Assembly (NCBI GenBank): GCA_037962975.1
Contig: CM075669.1
Coordinates: 109,074,501 to 109,138,500, forward strand
From: Clitoria ternatea
Lineage: Eukaryota > Streptophyta > Magnoliopsida > Fabales > Fabaceae
Direction: 5' to 3'
Length of the DNA stretch: 64,000 nt
The notes under the pieces are model-generated. The model was given only the letters and a program-made list of their open reading frames with translations. It was not told where the DNA came from and ran no database searches. How positions within the stretch are numbered: the stretch's first letter is position 1; each line of letters begins with the position of its first letter. The position numbers were made by a program, and so were the translations under genes. Of this stretch, positions 37,801 through 50,156 are shown one piece after another.

Positions 37801-39810
37801 TGAAACAACCAAGAGGGTCACAAAGATTTATTAAACTGTACCAATCTAAAAGGATTTAGCTTTTGATGTCTTCACAAAAAACGTATATAATTTTGTTATG
37901 AAGATTTTGACACCAAGTTTTCACAAATCGAAGGTTGTATGAGAGAGTTATGAATTTTGTTCTGAACCATGTGCAGGGAAAAACGTCCAAACGTTGGAAT
38001 TTTGAGGTGAACACACTTAATTTTCGATTTTGGGGTTGACAAAGTGAGAATCAGAGTTTGGGGCTAGAAACGGAGATTGAAGATCTTTTCAAAATCAAGA
38101 GATTGAGACCAAAGTCGTTCGATTCTAAGATCGTATGAAAAATCTAGGTCTAAAACACCAAAGGTATTTAGGTCAAGTTTTAAAGCGATTTTTGAGGAAA
38201 TCAACTTATTGAAAAACAAGGATGATAGAGTCCGAATCAAGCTTCGGTCCCTTCAGGAAAAATTCCTAAAACGTCAAAATGAGTCATCAAAGACTGACCG
38301 TGCCACCATCGAATATCCTGAGGTATATGAATGGCCAAACATAGGAGACGCTAAAGGTTCTGATTGAGCTTATCAGGCCAAGTCAGACACCCTTGATTCT
38401 TCATGAAACGATCCAAACAACACTAGTTTCCCTACTGGATCACTAGTCTTGGGTCGAACAGTCAGAGTCTGACCTCAGGCTGGGTCCTACAATTCAAATC
38501 TGAGGAACCGAGCGGTATTATATTAAATATAATTATCAAATAAATAAACAATTTAATATATATATAATTTCAAAATAAATTATTATAATTATTTATCTAT
38601 TAAATGTTGTCGAAAGAAAATAATTATCAAATAAATATAGTTATAAATTAATTTGTACCCGAAATGATCGTTGTTACGTATTATTTCTAATTAAACAGCG
38701 TTGTCGAATTTATTTATTATTTTCTTATTTTTGCTTTTCTCACTCATTACATTTTCTTGGTATTCTTATCTTTCAGATTAAACTCTGTTTCTCTCTATTT
38801 TCTCATTCTAAACTGTTCGGGGAACAGGCCGAAGCCTCGAGCTTCTTACTAAAAGCTCAACAAAGTATCCTCAAGAGTCTTGAGGGTCTGGTTTCCTATT
38901 CTCAAAAACCAGGCCTGTTACAATTTTAGTGATGGTAATTAAATGATATATTTATAATGTTAAGAAAACAATTTATAAGAATTTTAGAAAGAAATTCTTG
39001 ATGAATATTTTGGATTATTGATGTTGCTGTATGTTTATACATTTGAAAAGTATTTTTGATCATGAAAAGGTTATGGATGTGGCAAATAATAAAAGAATTA
39101 AAAAGGGACCCAAATTTAGGCTCGAACGAAACATTTGAAATGGTATAAAACGTATTTTTATGAGTAAATGGATGAGATTGGAAAAACTATTTTGAAGAAG
39201 TATTTGATGGTATTAGAAGTGAATTTTGAGCATAAGAAAAATACTCAAAGAAGAAAAATTGGTTGGAAGAATTTTTGACATGTGATTTGTCCTTAAAACG
39301 CATTTTTACGAACGTTGGAACAACGAACTTTGGTAATTGGTGAATTTTCATGTAGGGGCTGTTTTCCGGACAGAATTTACTTTTAATTTTACTATATTTA
39401 ATTATTATTTTTAAAGTTAAACACTTTTCACTTTAGAATCACTCAAATCGGAATTTTCTAGATAAAAATACTACGAAAACAATGTTTTGGACCAAGAAAC
39501 GAAAATTTTACTATCTTGTATCTTAATTTAGAAAAAAGGGAAGTCTTTTATTTTCAATATATAATTAGGAGGATTACCTTATAATAAAGAAGTATTTTAT
39601 CTATTATTTAATAAAGAATTTTAGAAAGACAAAATCAAATTAATTAGTTCATTATAAGAAAATACGACGAAAATGACTTTAGTAATCAAAAAATTAAGAA
39701 AGATTTTATACCTTATCCTTAAAATTCCCTTTTAATAGAAGAGCTTAGATTTTATTAAGATTGTATTTCCAAGAAACATATTTGAAATTATGTTACTCCT
39801 TTTTACTGAG

Positions 39811-39813
<3 letters not shown>

Positions 39814-39844
<31 letters not shown>
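39814..39844. repeat. (AT)n microsatellite in A 3' LTR
   Basis: About fifteen AT units, absent from the solo copy near 48120. Confidence 0.9.
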
Positions 39845-39849
<5 letters not shown>

Positions 39850-41094
39850 ACCTGTAAATCAATTAAATATCTTACAATAGAGAATTTTCTTATAAAAATT
39901 TAGGAAATAACCTTGGTATTTCTAATAAGATGAATTCTTATTTGAATCTTTGAGCTTTATTACCTACTACACAAAGAGTTTTATGGCTTGGATACTTTAC
40001 ATGTTTTAAGGACAAATACGCTATGTGAGTTAGGTTCCGTCTAGACTCCGGGCACCCTAAGTAATTGAGACAAGTACATGGCATTTTACATTTGAAGTTG
40101 AGGAGGGATGTTGGAAAAATCCCCTAGAGTATACAATGAGGGGTACACTGAAGAATCTTTCACGCCTCGATACCTGAGGGCAGTCTAGGGAGTATCACCG
40201 GAGGCAGGAATTCCAAGTGGCATTGGATTCGCTCCCGTCGGCGGACAGCCCGTAGCAAACTCTAGTATACTTCGATAAGAGGCGGGATTTTCTATGACAG
40301 TGGAGTGCCCGTTCTGTGGTGATGTGTGATATGTGTGATTGGCTATTTGATATTGGGACTGAGAGTCCTTACCCATTTGTGAAAACCAGAACGAAGAGAG
40401 CTCCAGTCGCTCTAGTTGAGCAGGGGAGATAAGGGTGGTGGATTGTGCACATGATTATTGATATATGAGATTGAGGAATAGAAGTTGGGCCCCATTGCAT
40501 ATTGGTAATGAATTATGAATCATAGTAATTAAATCTAACACATGCATAGCATGCCATCATTATATGACTAACCCTCTGATTGTTGTTGATATTTATCTAT
40601 GTGAAGCTTTATATGTCTATGCTAAGGTATGTTGTATGTAAATTCTCTGTAGTTTAAAATACTAAGCCGCCCTTGTATATATATGTTATGGGTTGAGAGC
40701 TTTGTACTCACCCCTTGGTTGTTATGTGTTGTTTTTCCTTTTTTGTGATCGTCAGCTGAAGGACAAGGTGAGCGTGGGCAGGACTTGGAATACTTGCAGT
40801 AGGAGACACCAGTTTAGAAGCGTCATCTGTGTATATTTTCTATTTGCGTTGAGATCGTTATAGACTCGACATTTTATTTCTGTTATGTTGTTATTTTACA
40901 GTAGTTGTCAAGAGCCGGTGAGCTTCGTACTCTTTTAAATGCTCTCATTTTAAAAGAATCGATCTATGTAATATATTTATTTTAAATCGTGTACTAATGA
41001 TCACCAATAAAAAATACTCCTATTTTTAGTGACTCCTTAATTAAATAGGATGTTCTGGTGTGGGAATTTGTCCTAGTTAATTGAGGGTGTCACA

Positions 41095-41723
41095 TCTTAC
41101 TTAAGTTCAAGGTCTATTTATAGAGCTAGAAAGTCTTCTAGTCATTGCACAAGTTGCTCCAACGAAGATAATGGAGTATAGGGCACTATTTCTTTATTTA
41201 AGGAGCTGTTAAAAGGTGTTCCCCATTGCATGAATCGATTAACAAGTGTGCATAAATCGATTCACAAGCTACTATTTCCAAAAAATTCAATTTTCCACAC
41301 GTATGAATCGATTCATGATATGCTTGAATCGATTCATAGCTTACTGGATTCATATGAACCAATTCACTCTATTACTTGAATCGATTCATAGCTTTCTGAA
41401 TTCCTTGGAGGTGTTTCCTAGGTACATGAATTGATTCACTTTGTTCATTGAATCGATTCAGAGCTTACTGACTTGTTGAACTTGAATTTCCTTTCATATA
41501 AATTGATTCACTTGGTCCTTGAATCGATTAACAAGCTTCTGTTTGCCAATCTTCATGAGTTTTTGATCTTTGCATGACATGTGTTGAGTCATGGCTTGTT
41601 TCTTTGGTCCTTATGCATTGATTTCTTGGATTTTCTTCATTGTAATGATCTTGTTCCTCTTGATTCTTGAATCTATGTCATGTGCCTTGTCATTATCAAA
41701 ACCTGTTGCATCATAAAAACATA
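41095..41723 (-). repeat. F 5' LTR remnant
   Basis: It matches 8748-9373 and ends AAAAACATA where the 3' LTR has ACACA. The R-U5 part is gone, removed with the rest of F between elements B and A. The TSD TCTAT follows at 41724-41728. Confidence 0.9.
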
Positions 41724-41728
41724 TCTAT

Positions 41729-42126
41729 CACTACTTTCAAACATTACCGATGTCGAGTCCCTAGTCACTAGAGTTATACCATATGTATCAGCAACATTTC
41801 ACTATCATAATGACAAAACTTGTAATCTTATTTAGTGATAGGTGGTTAACGGCAGCCATGTCGGTCGCTATTTGTATAAACTTTTCTTAAAAAGGTGAAC
41901 ATTAGGTTAATATTCCAGCAATGGATAATGTATCTCTGCTACACATGCTATCAGTGGCTACTTAGCCACAACATGTGGTAAGCGTCACTAAATAGGCTAG
42001 CAACACCAGGGCTAGTGATAACGACCATTACGTCTCTAAGGTCATCGCTGGACTTAACAACGACCAAAATCCAGTGATTAGTAATGTATTATTTTCATCG
42101 TTGAACTTGATTTTTTTTTGTAGTGG
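41729..42126 (+). mobile_element. CACTA-like sequence, right of element F
   Basis: This continues the sequence left of F at 7770-8023. At 42126 the minus strand begins CACTACAAAAAAAAATC, a typical CACTA terminus. Internal GTCACTA and AGTGATA strings resemble a subterminal array. No gene. Confidence 0.55.
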
Positions 42127-43200
42127 GAGATTTTCTTAGAGAGAACATATATAATGCAGACTAGGAAGACATCCTAGTATGTCTTTAATGAAGATTTGAA
42201 ATTATGAAGCTTCCATCAAGGTTAATTCCAAGTCAAATAAATGTCTTTTAGTAGGATACCTAAAGGAAACTAAGGGTTATCATTTCTATAATTCATCTAA
42301 AAAAAATGTTTGTTTCTTAGAGTGTTATGTTCTTGGATGAGAATACATCTCTTAAAAGAACTACAAGGAGGATAATAAAACTTGAAGAAATTTGAGTGTC
42401 ATAAGGAATTTAAACATCAATGATGAAACTGGAGCAGGATTCACAATGTGTTGGGACCTCATTAGCTTCGGTAGAACAAGAGTTACGCAGATTAAATAGG
42501 TTATGTCACTAAACCTAGAAGATATGAATATCTTGTAAATCAAAAAGGAGACATATTACTAAACAAGCATGCTTCTTATGAAGAGGCCATTACAAGTTTA
42601 GAATTTAAGACATGGCAAAGGGTAAAATCTCTAGGATGTAATTAGGTTTTCAAAATAAAAACTAAACACAAATGATAATGTAAATACTTTTAAAGTAAGA
42701 TAGACAAATTACTAATTGGCTTAAATCCATTTAGGTTTTATTTGTTTTTGCAATATACTACCATTATAAGATATGATAGATAGATGTCAAAATGAAAACC
42801 CTCTTAAGGATGTTTATATGAAATAACCTTTTATGCCTGAAGCATCTAGGAAGGTATACGAATTGAAAATATTCCATTTATATATTAAAGCAAGCTTTTA
42901 GAAGTTGAAATCTTCACTAAAGAATGAAGATGAATCTTATGACTACAAGAAGGTTAGTACCTACATAATCATAGTTCTACTATTGAATGTGAAAGACATA
43001 CTTCTTAATAGAAATAATATTTTTGTTCTATAGTCAAGAACATCCTTAAGTACTTGAGAACGACTTAGGATGTGATCTTGTTGAATGAAAAATAAACTCA
43101 TTGTAAAGTTTACACTGATGCCAACCTCCTAATTGAATAGAATGGCTTGAGATTTCAATTGGAATATGTAAAAGTTTGTCAAAATGGTTGTGTTGTATAC
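42127..43200 (+). pseudogene. Ty1/copia pol remnant
   Basis: Scattered frames follow the integrase-to-RT order of Ty1/copia polyproteins: LLVGYLKETKGYHFYN (42245-42290), RRYEYLVNQKGDILLNKHAS (near 42520), YEEAITS, a KSLGCN.VFKIKTKH string near 42625, IDVKMK near 42780 and SKLLEVEIF-like sequence near 42900. Stops and frame changes occur every few dozen codons. No LTR is recognisable, so this is an old fragment. Confidence 0.7.
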
Positions 43201-43555
43201 TTGAAAGGGTCAATGTAGGAAACAAACACTAGTTCTACTATAAAATTCTAAGTATCTTATTGAGTTAAATTGTAAGGGTGACAATTTACATTTTTATTCC
43301 CTCTCTAATTAGGAAAGATCCCTTATACCCCTTTATTTAAGGAAGATATATCTACTCTCAATCTTAGGAGATTATCATTATCTTACAGATATTGGACCAA
43401 AGTCGAGGCCTTTCTTTTGGTGTATAATTAAGGCCTTAGAGCTTTCTTTGTAATTCAAGTTACATTTTGAGAAATAAACCCTATTTTCCTGTAGTAATTC
43501 TCTAAGGTTTGGTACCTTATAGACTTAAAGTGAACATCTTAGAACTTGTCATGGG
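43201..43555. other. AT-rich junction between Copia and Tat remnants
   Basis: No gene seen. It may hold an eroded LTR of the Tat-like element, but no partner is recognisable at the other end. Confidence 0.3.
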
Positions 43556-44966
43556 GCCTGGTAAAATGGTTCCCGCATCCCAAAGGAGAATACTAGCTCC
43601 AAGAAGGAAGAAAATGGTGACCACATGCAACAAAACTAGCTAGAGAGAGGAGGAAGACTCTCGAATAAATTAGGAGGGATGGTAGGGTAGAGACAACTAG
43701 ATAAAGGAGATCCAGGCCCTAGTCAAGACACTATAACGTACCATGAAAAGGTTAAGAAAGGAAAATGAAGTCCTAAGGAACCACTAATCAGAGGAGCGGG
43801 AAGCCTTTAGCTATAAAATATACAGGCTACAAAACCAAAAGAAGACAGATCAGAGTTCCCTGCTCATATCTATTCATGGAGGTTGTAATGACAGCCCCTA
43901 CACCACTCCATTACAAACCTCTCGTGATGGAGAAATATGATGGAAAAGGTGGCCCGGGGGGAACATCCCACCATGTTCATAACCAATATCTTTATGTCTA
44001 TAACATCTGACGTTTTCTTATGCAGAATCTTCCCTATCACCCTCACCAAATCTGCCTTGCTCTGGTTTTCATATATTCCCCTTAAAAGTGTATCATGCTT
44101 CACAGAGCTCATGAAGAAGTTCCTCACTCAATTCACCTCTAGTTGGGTGGTTCAACAGATTTTATATAGCCCGGTCAACCTTAAGTAGGGATGAAGAGAG
44201 ACACTTAAGAAGTTTATGGCGTGCTTTAACAAACAAGCCCTACATATCAGAGACCTAATCTCGGAGGTAATCCTTCACACAATCCTGATAGGACTTCCCC
44301 CAGGTAAATATTTTGACTCTTTGGTCAAAAAACCCTCAACCAATATGGATGATTTATGGAAAAGAGTAGCACGTTACATGAATATGGAGGAACATGAAGT
44401 TTATTGGGTAGGGAGCTCTGAACATGGAGGAATGAAAATAGAACCATAAAGGAAAAGTCCCTGGCCAAACAAAGAACTAAAGCTTGCCACTCACCCCAAC
44501 CCAAAATATGATAGATTCACCCTTACTAAATAGCAGGAGAAACAAGATCATACACAAAGTCTATAGCATGGGATTGCTTAAGCTTCCCACACCCAAGAAA
44601 CATGTGAAAGGCTCTGATAAGTCCAAGTTCTACAAGTTCCATAGGACATTTAGGCATAGCACCAAGGGTTATTAGTCACTCAAGAACCAGATTGAACACC
44701 TTATTTGGCAGAGATGTTTGGAGAGGTTTATCGACCAAGGAAAGCATCATGAGAAGCAAGAAGGAAGCTAGAAAGGGGATTGCCAAGACAGGTATATTTA
44801 CAGCCAATAGAATACCTCAGGCAAGAGCATGAGCACTTTCAATCCTATAGGCCGGAAGACATGAGGAACGATGGAAAAAGAATCATACACATAATTATCG
44901 GTAGATACCCGAGAAACAGGATTGGCACATCATGAAGAGAAGGACAGGTAAACTCTATACACTACC
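43556..44966 (+). pseudogene. Tat-like gag, broken
   Basis: A leader segment (RKKMVTTCNK) is followed by a gag core in shifting frames: EKYDGKGGPGGTSHHV (near 43930), KSALLWFSYIPLKSV (44060), FTELMKKFLTQFTSSW (44100), VILHTILIGLPPGKYFDSLV (44260) and LWKRVARYMNMEEHE (44355). The end, REGQVNSIHYL, precedes the protease in this lineage and is cut by element H. Many stops and shifts. Confidence 0.75.
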
Positions 44967-47900
44967 TATTGTAGAAATTTCTTCAATTCTTTAAGAAGGA
45001 TAAATCTACCTCTTCTTCCTTCTTTAGATCCAAGGCAAGTAGACTTCAATTTGATGAACAAATTCTGAATTCATGTGGATACGGTGTAAGTCATGACATA
45101 GATTGTAACAACCCTCATTTTATGTGTGTAGGTCCTTGAGGCCAATGGTTTTAATTGTGTAATAATTCAATGTGTACTGCTGTCTGGGCTATGGCCGATT
45201 AACTTATGTGTGATAATTAAATTGGGTTTTAGAAAAATTTTATGAGTATGAGAAGAAGATCTTTACTGTAATTATATGAGAAAATAGAGATGATTAAAAT
45301 AATAACAATAATATAAGAGACTCATAATGATAGAAATTTATCAATTGAAACGTTAGTAATCTAACAGAAATATTTAAGACGTTTTAATTAAGTTATTTAA
45401 ATTGTGTAACTCCCCCGGTTTCAACCAAGAAGTTGTTTGAGAAACTTGCGTCAATTATTTTTACCCCAAAACATCCCTCACATCATTCCTAACAACTTTC
45501 GTGAAGGGCCTGGTGCCCATTTCCAACCACCCGAGTCCAAAAACATTTATTTTAAGTTACCCGGGTAAGCCAAAATGGGCATCTGTACGTATTTTAGGCG
45601 TAATTTTCTCTTCTGATATTGGATTCAAGTTATTCTTGTCCCAAAATCTCCGTATTTAATTTATATACAACTTTTATGTTGACCACAAAGGCCAATTCTC
45701 ATCCCATAAATCCCAACAATCAAAATACTACATTAATTCTTGATTTTCCAGCAACAACTTGCACTAGGTGAAGTATTTTCCACATATCTCTCCATATGAC
45801 CATGAAATTGAATGATTACTTCACAAAATGTTTCTTAACTCAATTATCCATAACTTTAATGAAGAACACAAAGCCCAAATCCTTACCAATTTGTCCCAGA
45901 AAAATAATCTATGTAAGGGACCAAAATCCTGTTACAGCCCTGCACCCCTTTTGTATTTGGGTCATAACTTTCTCATTTCTTAATGGATTTTTTGTCCTTT
46001 ATATTAAATTCTAGATAAACAAAGGTTATACAACTTTTTTGTTTGGTCCATTTTCAAAATCCGCCCAGAGGACCCCTTAAACCCACAAGCAAGTTGTTGT
46101 CCCTGCACTTGACACCTCAGCTTGCATGCACCATGAACCAATTAAATCACTCCATCATCTTGCCACTTGTTGAAACCATGAAAATCCTTCCACCACCTCA
46201 CCATCAGTTGCATTGGACACCTTTCACTTGCATGGGATAATTGTGACACCTCCTATTCCACTTGCTTTGGCCGTGTGACTCCTTGGACACCAAGGAAACC
46301 ATATACAAAATTCATCTTTTTATTTTCTTACTTTGTTTCTTCTTTCTCCTAACTTAAAGAAAAAATCCAGCAACACTTCTTCTCCTTTTCTCATGTCTTC
46401 TTCCATCTAAACATCACCACACACCTATCATCATCCATCCTAAATCACCACGCCACACTACAAAATTCAAAATACCACTTTTTGACTATCAAATTTTCTT
46501 CTTCTTCTCCACCAAAACACCAACATTTTCTTCATCATCCCACCACCAAATTCACGTGACTCACCACCCTTCTAGCATCCATTTCCTTCTTCCTTGATAA
46601 AGCCGTCTATTATGATCTAGAAGCAAATTTTGGAGTCTTGACACCCTTTCTTGAAGGACAAATTTTTGGTGGTAAGAGGGGAGTACGTTGCTTGTCTAGA
46701 TCCATGAAATAATGCATGCATGGTGAAGTATAAATGTCCCTTAACACTTATACTTTGATATCTCTTTAAAGATCTTAGCTTGTATGGTTTGGATCTTGAA
46801 AAATCTTTGTGAAAAATGTGGACTTTTAAGAGATATCATGGCTGCACCATAGTTTTATTTAATTCTTTAAATTTTTAAATTTTGATGATAAGTTACTAAC
46901 TTGTGAATTTTATTGCTGCATATTTTTTTGGTTGTAATTCTATGTATGTGATAAATTGTTTAATCATGTGTTGCTTGGCTAAAGTGGTGACTTTTGGTGT
47001 GTTAGTGATATTTTAGAAAATATGAAATCTTTTAAAAGGAATGTTTTAAAATAAGTGAACTAATATTGCTGCTGGAAAAATTTTATGGTTAGTAAACAAC
47101 TTAATAATTTTAGATCCTAAACGTATAAACTTGAAAAAAAAATAATTTTGTGGTTGAAATTTGGTAACATGGCTTTATGTGATAAATTGAATTTTAATAT
47201 AAAACTTCAATTCTGGAAATTTTATCAAAATAAGAATAAGTGACTTTTAGTTGTAGTAATTAAATAATATGTTTAAGATGTTAAGAAAGTGATTTACAAG
47301 AGTTTTAGAAAATATTTCTTGGTAAATATTTGTGATTATTGGTGCTGCTGTGCTTTTATATATTTGAAAAATATTTATGATTATAAAAATGTTATGAATG
47401 TGGTAAATAATAAAAGAATTAAAAGGGACACGAGTTTAGGCGCGAACGATATGTTGGAAACGGTATAAAACGCATTTGTGGGTAAATAGAGGAAATTGGT
47501 AAAACTGTTTTGGAGGAATATCTTAGGGCATGATAAATGAGTTTTGAACATAAGAAAAATACCTAAAGAAGAAAAATTGGTTGGAAGAATTTTTAACGCG
47601 CGATTTGTCCTTAAAACGTATTTTTATGAACGTTAGAATGACGAACTTTGGCATTTCATAATTTTTCATGTAGGGGCTGTTTTCTGGGCAGAATTCATTT
47701 TTAATTTTACTATATTTAATTAGTATTTTCAAAGTTAAACACTTTTGGCTTTGGAATCACCCAAATCGAAATTTTCTAGATAAAATACGATGGAAATGAT
47801 GTTTTGACAAAGAAATGAAAATTTACTACTTTGTACCTTTACTTTAGAAAAGAGGATTCCTTTATCTTCAATATAAATCTAGGAGAATTACCTTATCATA

Positions 47901-50156
47901 ATGATATATTCCATTTAAGGATTTATGAAAAATTTTAGAAAGTAAAACCAATCTAATTCGTTATCATAAGTAAATACGACGAAACGACTTTAGTAATTGA
48001 AAAATTAAGAAACTTTTTATATCTTATCCTTAATCCTCTTTTAATAGAAAATCTTAGATTTTCTTAAGTTTATATTTCAAGAAAACATAATTGAAATTAT
48101 GTTACTCCTTTTACTTAGATATTTATTATAAAAATAAATTGAATATTTTACACTAGAGAATTTTCTTATAAGATCTGTTTAGGAAATAACTTTGATAATT
48201 CTAATAAAATTAATTTTTGGTAGTATTGAATCTTTGAGACTTAGCCTCTACAATGTGAAAAGTTTTATGGCTTAGATATTTTACATGTTTTAAGGAAAAA
48301 TATGTTATTTGAGTTAGGTTCCGTCTAGACTTAGAGCATCCTAGTAATTGAGACAAGTACATGGCATTTTGCAATTGGAGTTGAGAAGGGATATTGGAAA
48401 AATCCCCTAGAGCATACAATGATGGGTACACTGAAGAATCTGTCACATCTCGATACCTGAGGGAAGTCTAAGGAGTATAACCAGAGGCGGAAATTCCAAG
48501 TGGCATCAGATTCGCACTCGTCGCCAGACAGCCCGTAGCAAACTCTGGTGTACTTCGAAAAGAGGCGGGATTTTCTATGACTATGGAGTGCCCGTTCTGT
48601 GGTGGTGTGTGATTGGCCAATTTGATGATTGGGACTATGAGTCCTTACCCATTTATGGAAACTAGAACGAGGAGAGCTCTGGTCGCTCTAGTTGGGCAGA
48701 GGAGATAAGGGTAGCAGATTGTGCACATGATTATTGGTATATGAGATTGATAAATGGAAGTTGGGCCACATTGCATATTGGTAATGAATTATGATTTACA
48801 GTAATTGAGTCTAACACATGCATAGCATGCCATTACTATATGACTAACCCTCTGATTGTCATTGATAATTGTGTGTGAATTTTCATATGTCTATTATAAG
48901 GTATGTTGTATGTAATCTTTTCTATAGTTTAAAATATTAAGCCACCCTTGTATGTATACTTTATGGGTTGAGAGCTTTATACTCACCCCTTCTATTGTTA
49001 TGTGTTATTTCTCCTTTCTTGTGATCATCAATTGAAGGACAAGGTGAACGTGGGCAGGACGTGGAATATCTACAGTGAGGACGTCAGACTGAAAACACTA
49101 ACTATGTATATTTTCTGTTTGTGTCGAGATCGTTATAGACTCGACATTTTATTTCAGTTGTTATTTTGCAGTAGTTGTTGGGAGCCTGTGAGCCTCGTAC
49201 TCTTTCATGTACCCTCATGTTAAAAGAATCGATCTATGTAATGTATTTATTGTGCGTTAATGATCACCAATCAAAAAAATTACTCCTATTTTTAGTGACT
49301 CCTTATTTAAATAGGACATTCCAGTGTGGGAATTTGTCCTAGTTAATCGAAGGTGTCATATATATGGTGAAGTAATGGAGATTTTTGGTAAAGAAAAACC
49401 AAGATCTAAGGTAGGAATTATAAGAGAAATAGAGGAGAATGGAAGACTAGTGTGGGAGAAGTGGTTTCCACCACTCTCTAAGGCTAGAGAGATAAGGAGA
49501 AGATTGATGACCACCTTTGGGAGGGAGCCAAAGGATAAAAACCTAGAAAAGAAGCTAAGGCTTCTACTTTCTAGAGAGAAGAAGGAGTATCTCACTCTAA
49601 AACTCACTAAAACTTGAATTATGAAGCATTACAAAGGAAATGATGTATTTATACGTCCTAGGAAACTAATTTTTGGAATTGGCTTGGGTGGGCTTGAAAA
49701 CACTTCACCCAAGGCCCAAAAACTAATAATACATGGCCCAAAAGGAGCTCAAAGCAAGCTAACACCTATACAAGGCCCAAAAGTGGCTAAAAATAAAAAA
49801 TATGGCCATGCAAGGCCCAAAACTAAGTCCTAATCATAAATCTTAAAATGTTCCAAAAACTATTAATATGAAGAATATATTATGTACAAAAAGTAACCAT
49901 GCCCAAAATAGAGGCCCAAACAGTGAAAGGGGCCCATTACCCTAAGATAGAACATATGTAAAGGGTAAGGGTCTTCAAGAGCTCCTCCTTGGGCTTGGGC
50001 CCAATAGTGGAAGTCATGAAGGAAGTCAAGTAAGTTTAGAGTGTCTCCCTAGCTTTCTTGGCCTTTCGCCTAGTCAAAGGACCCCTAAAGCCCTCCAAGG
50101 CAACCTCCAGGGTCTGTGAGGGATTTGTGACTTTCTCCTGGGTGATGGCTATGTCA
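44967..50156 (-). repeat. H 3' LTR, interrupted by an A-family solo LTR
   Basis: 44967-45103 plus 49361-50156 align with the right LTR at 58391-59299. On the minus strand the LTR begins TGACATAGCC just after the purine tract. Its first part encodes the polyprotein C-terminus. Confidence 0.9.
45104..49360 (+). mobile_element. A-family solo LTR in element H (4257 bp)
   Basis: It aligns throughout with the A 3' LTR. Flanks are TAGAT (45099-45103) and TATAT (49361-49365), a target duplication with one change; the undisturbed right LTR of H shows TATAT there. The end CATA replaces CACA. No internal region exists, so it is a solo LTR. No gene is visible in the 4.3 kb. CTCACCCC is at 48982-48989. 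Confidence 0.9.

Larger units (their letters stand above)
28324..38922 (-). mobile_element. Element C: inverted Tekay-like solo LTR with nested D and E
   Basis: ATTTT flanks it at 28319-28323 and 38923-38927, and its ends are TGTAACGCC...CCTGTTACA. Without D and E about 6.0 kb remain. No second LTR, primer site or pol is seen, so a solo LTR fits best. Modules at 28930-31010 and 37080-37440 match, in reverse, 40120-40420 and 26820-27120 of the A LTR, so C is a distant relative of A in the opposite orientation. The rest, including 31030-32640 and 35580-37000, is AT-rich and unrecognised. Confidence 0.75.
19846..41094 (+). mobile_element. Element A: Tekay-type chromovirus (Ty3/gypsy)
   Basis: It has a truncated 5' LTR, primer site, gag-pol with a chromodomain-like end, polypurine tract and a complete 3' LTR of about 4.3 kb once its insertion is removed. 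Gag (VITWERFKTKFLAKYFPEDI) and the C-terminal ATWELEE region match the Tekay/Del lineage. Its 3' end lies inside the right LTR of F. Later insertions are X (in pol) and C (in the 3' LTR). Confidence 0.85.
26163..41094 (+). repeat. A 3' LTR (about 4.3 kb) interrupted by element C
   Basis: The two halves, 26163-28323 and 38928-41094, together align end to end with the uninterrupted solo copy at 45104-49360. It starts TGTAACAACCCTC and ends GAGGGTGTCACA. CTCACCCC lies at 40707-40714. No gene is visible inside it; the short frames in it are not conserved between copies. Confidence 0.9.
8024..41723 (-). mobile_element. Element F: Copia/SIRE-like retrotransposon with env-like ORF
   Basis: Its left LTR (8024-9373) and a partial right LTR (41095-41723) are near-identical over about 620 bases and share the same outer ends. 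TCTAT flanks it at 8019-8023 and 41724-41728, a clean 5 bp target duplication across 33.7 kb. The purine tract (minus strand AAAAAGGGGGAGAA) beside the left LTR shows that the left LTR is the 3' one. Internally only the 3' part remains, with the env-like ORF. Gag, pol and the primer site were lost when elements B and A landed in F and the DNA between them was deleted. The gene-free stretch 9389-10111 is untranslated sequence. SIRE-like placement rests on the LTR end (minus strand CAATTCACCCC...GGCCACTTGGTTAACA) and the env-like ORF. Confidence 0.85.
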
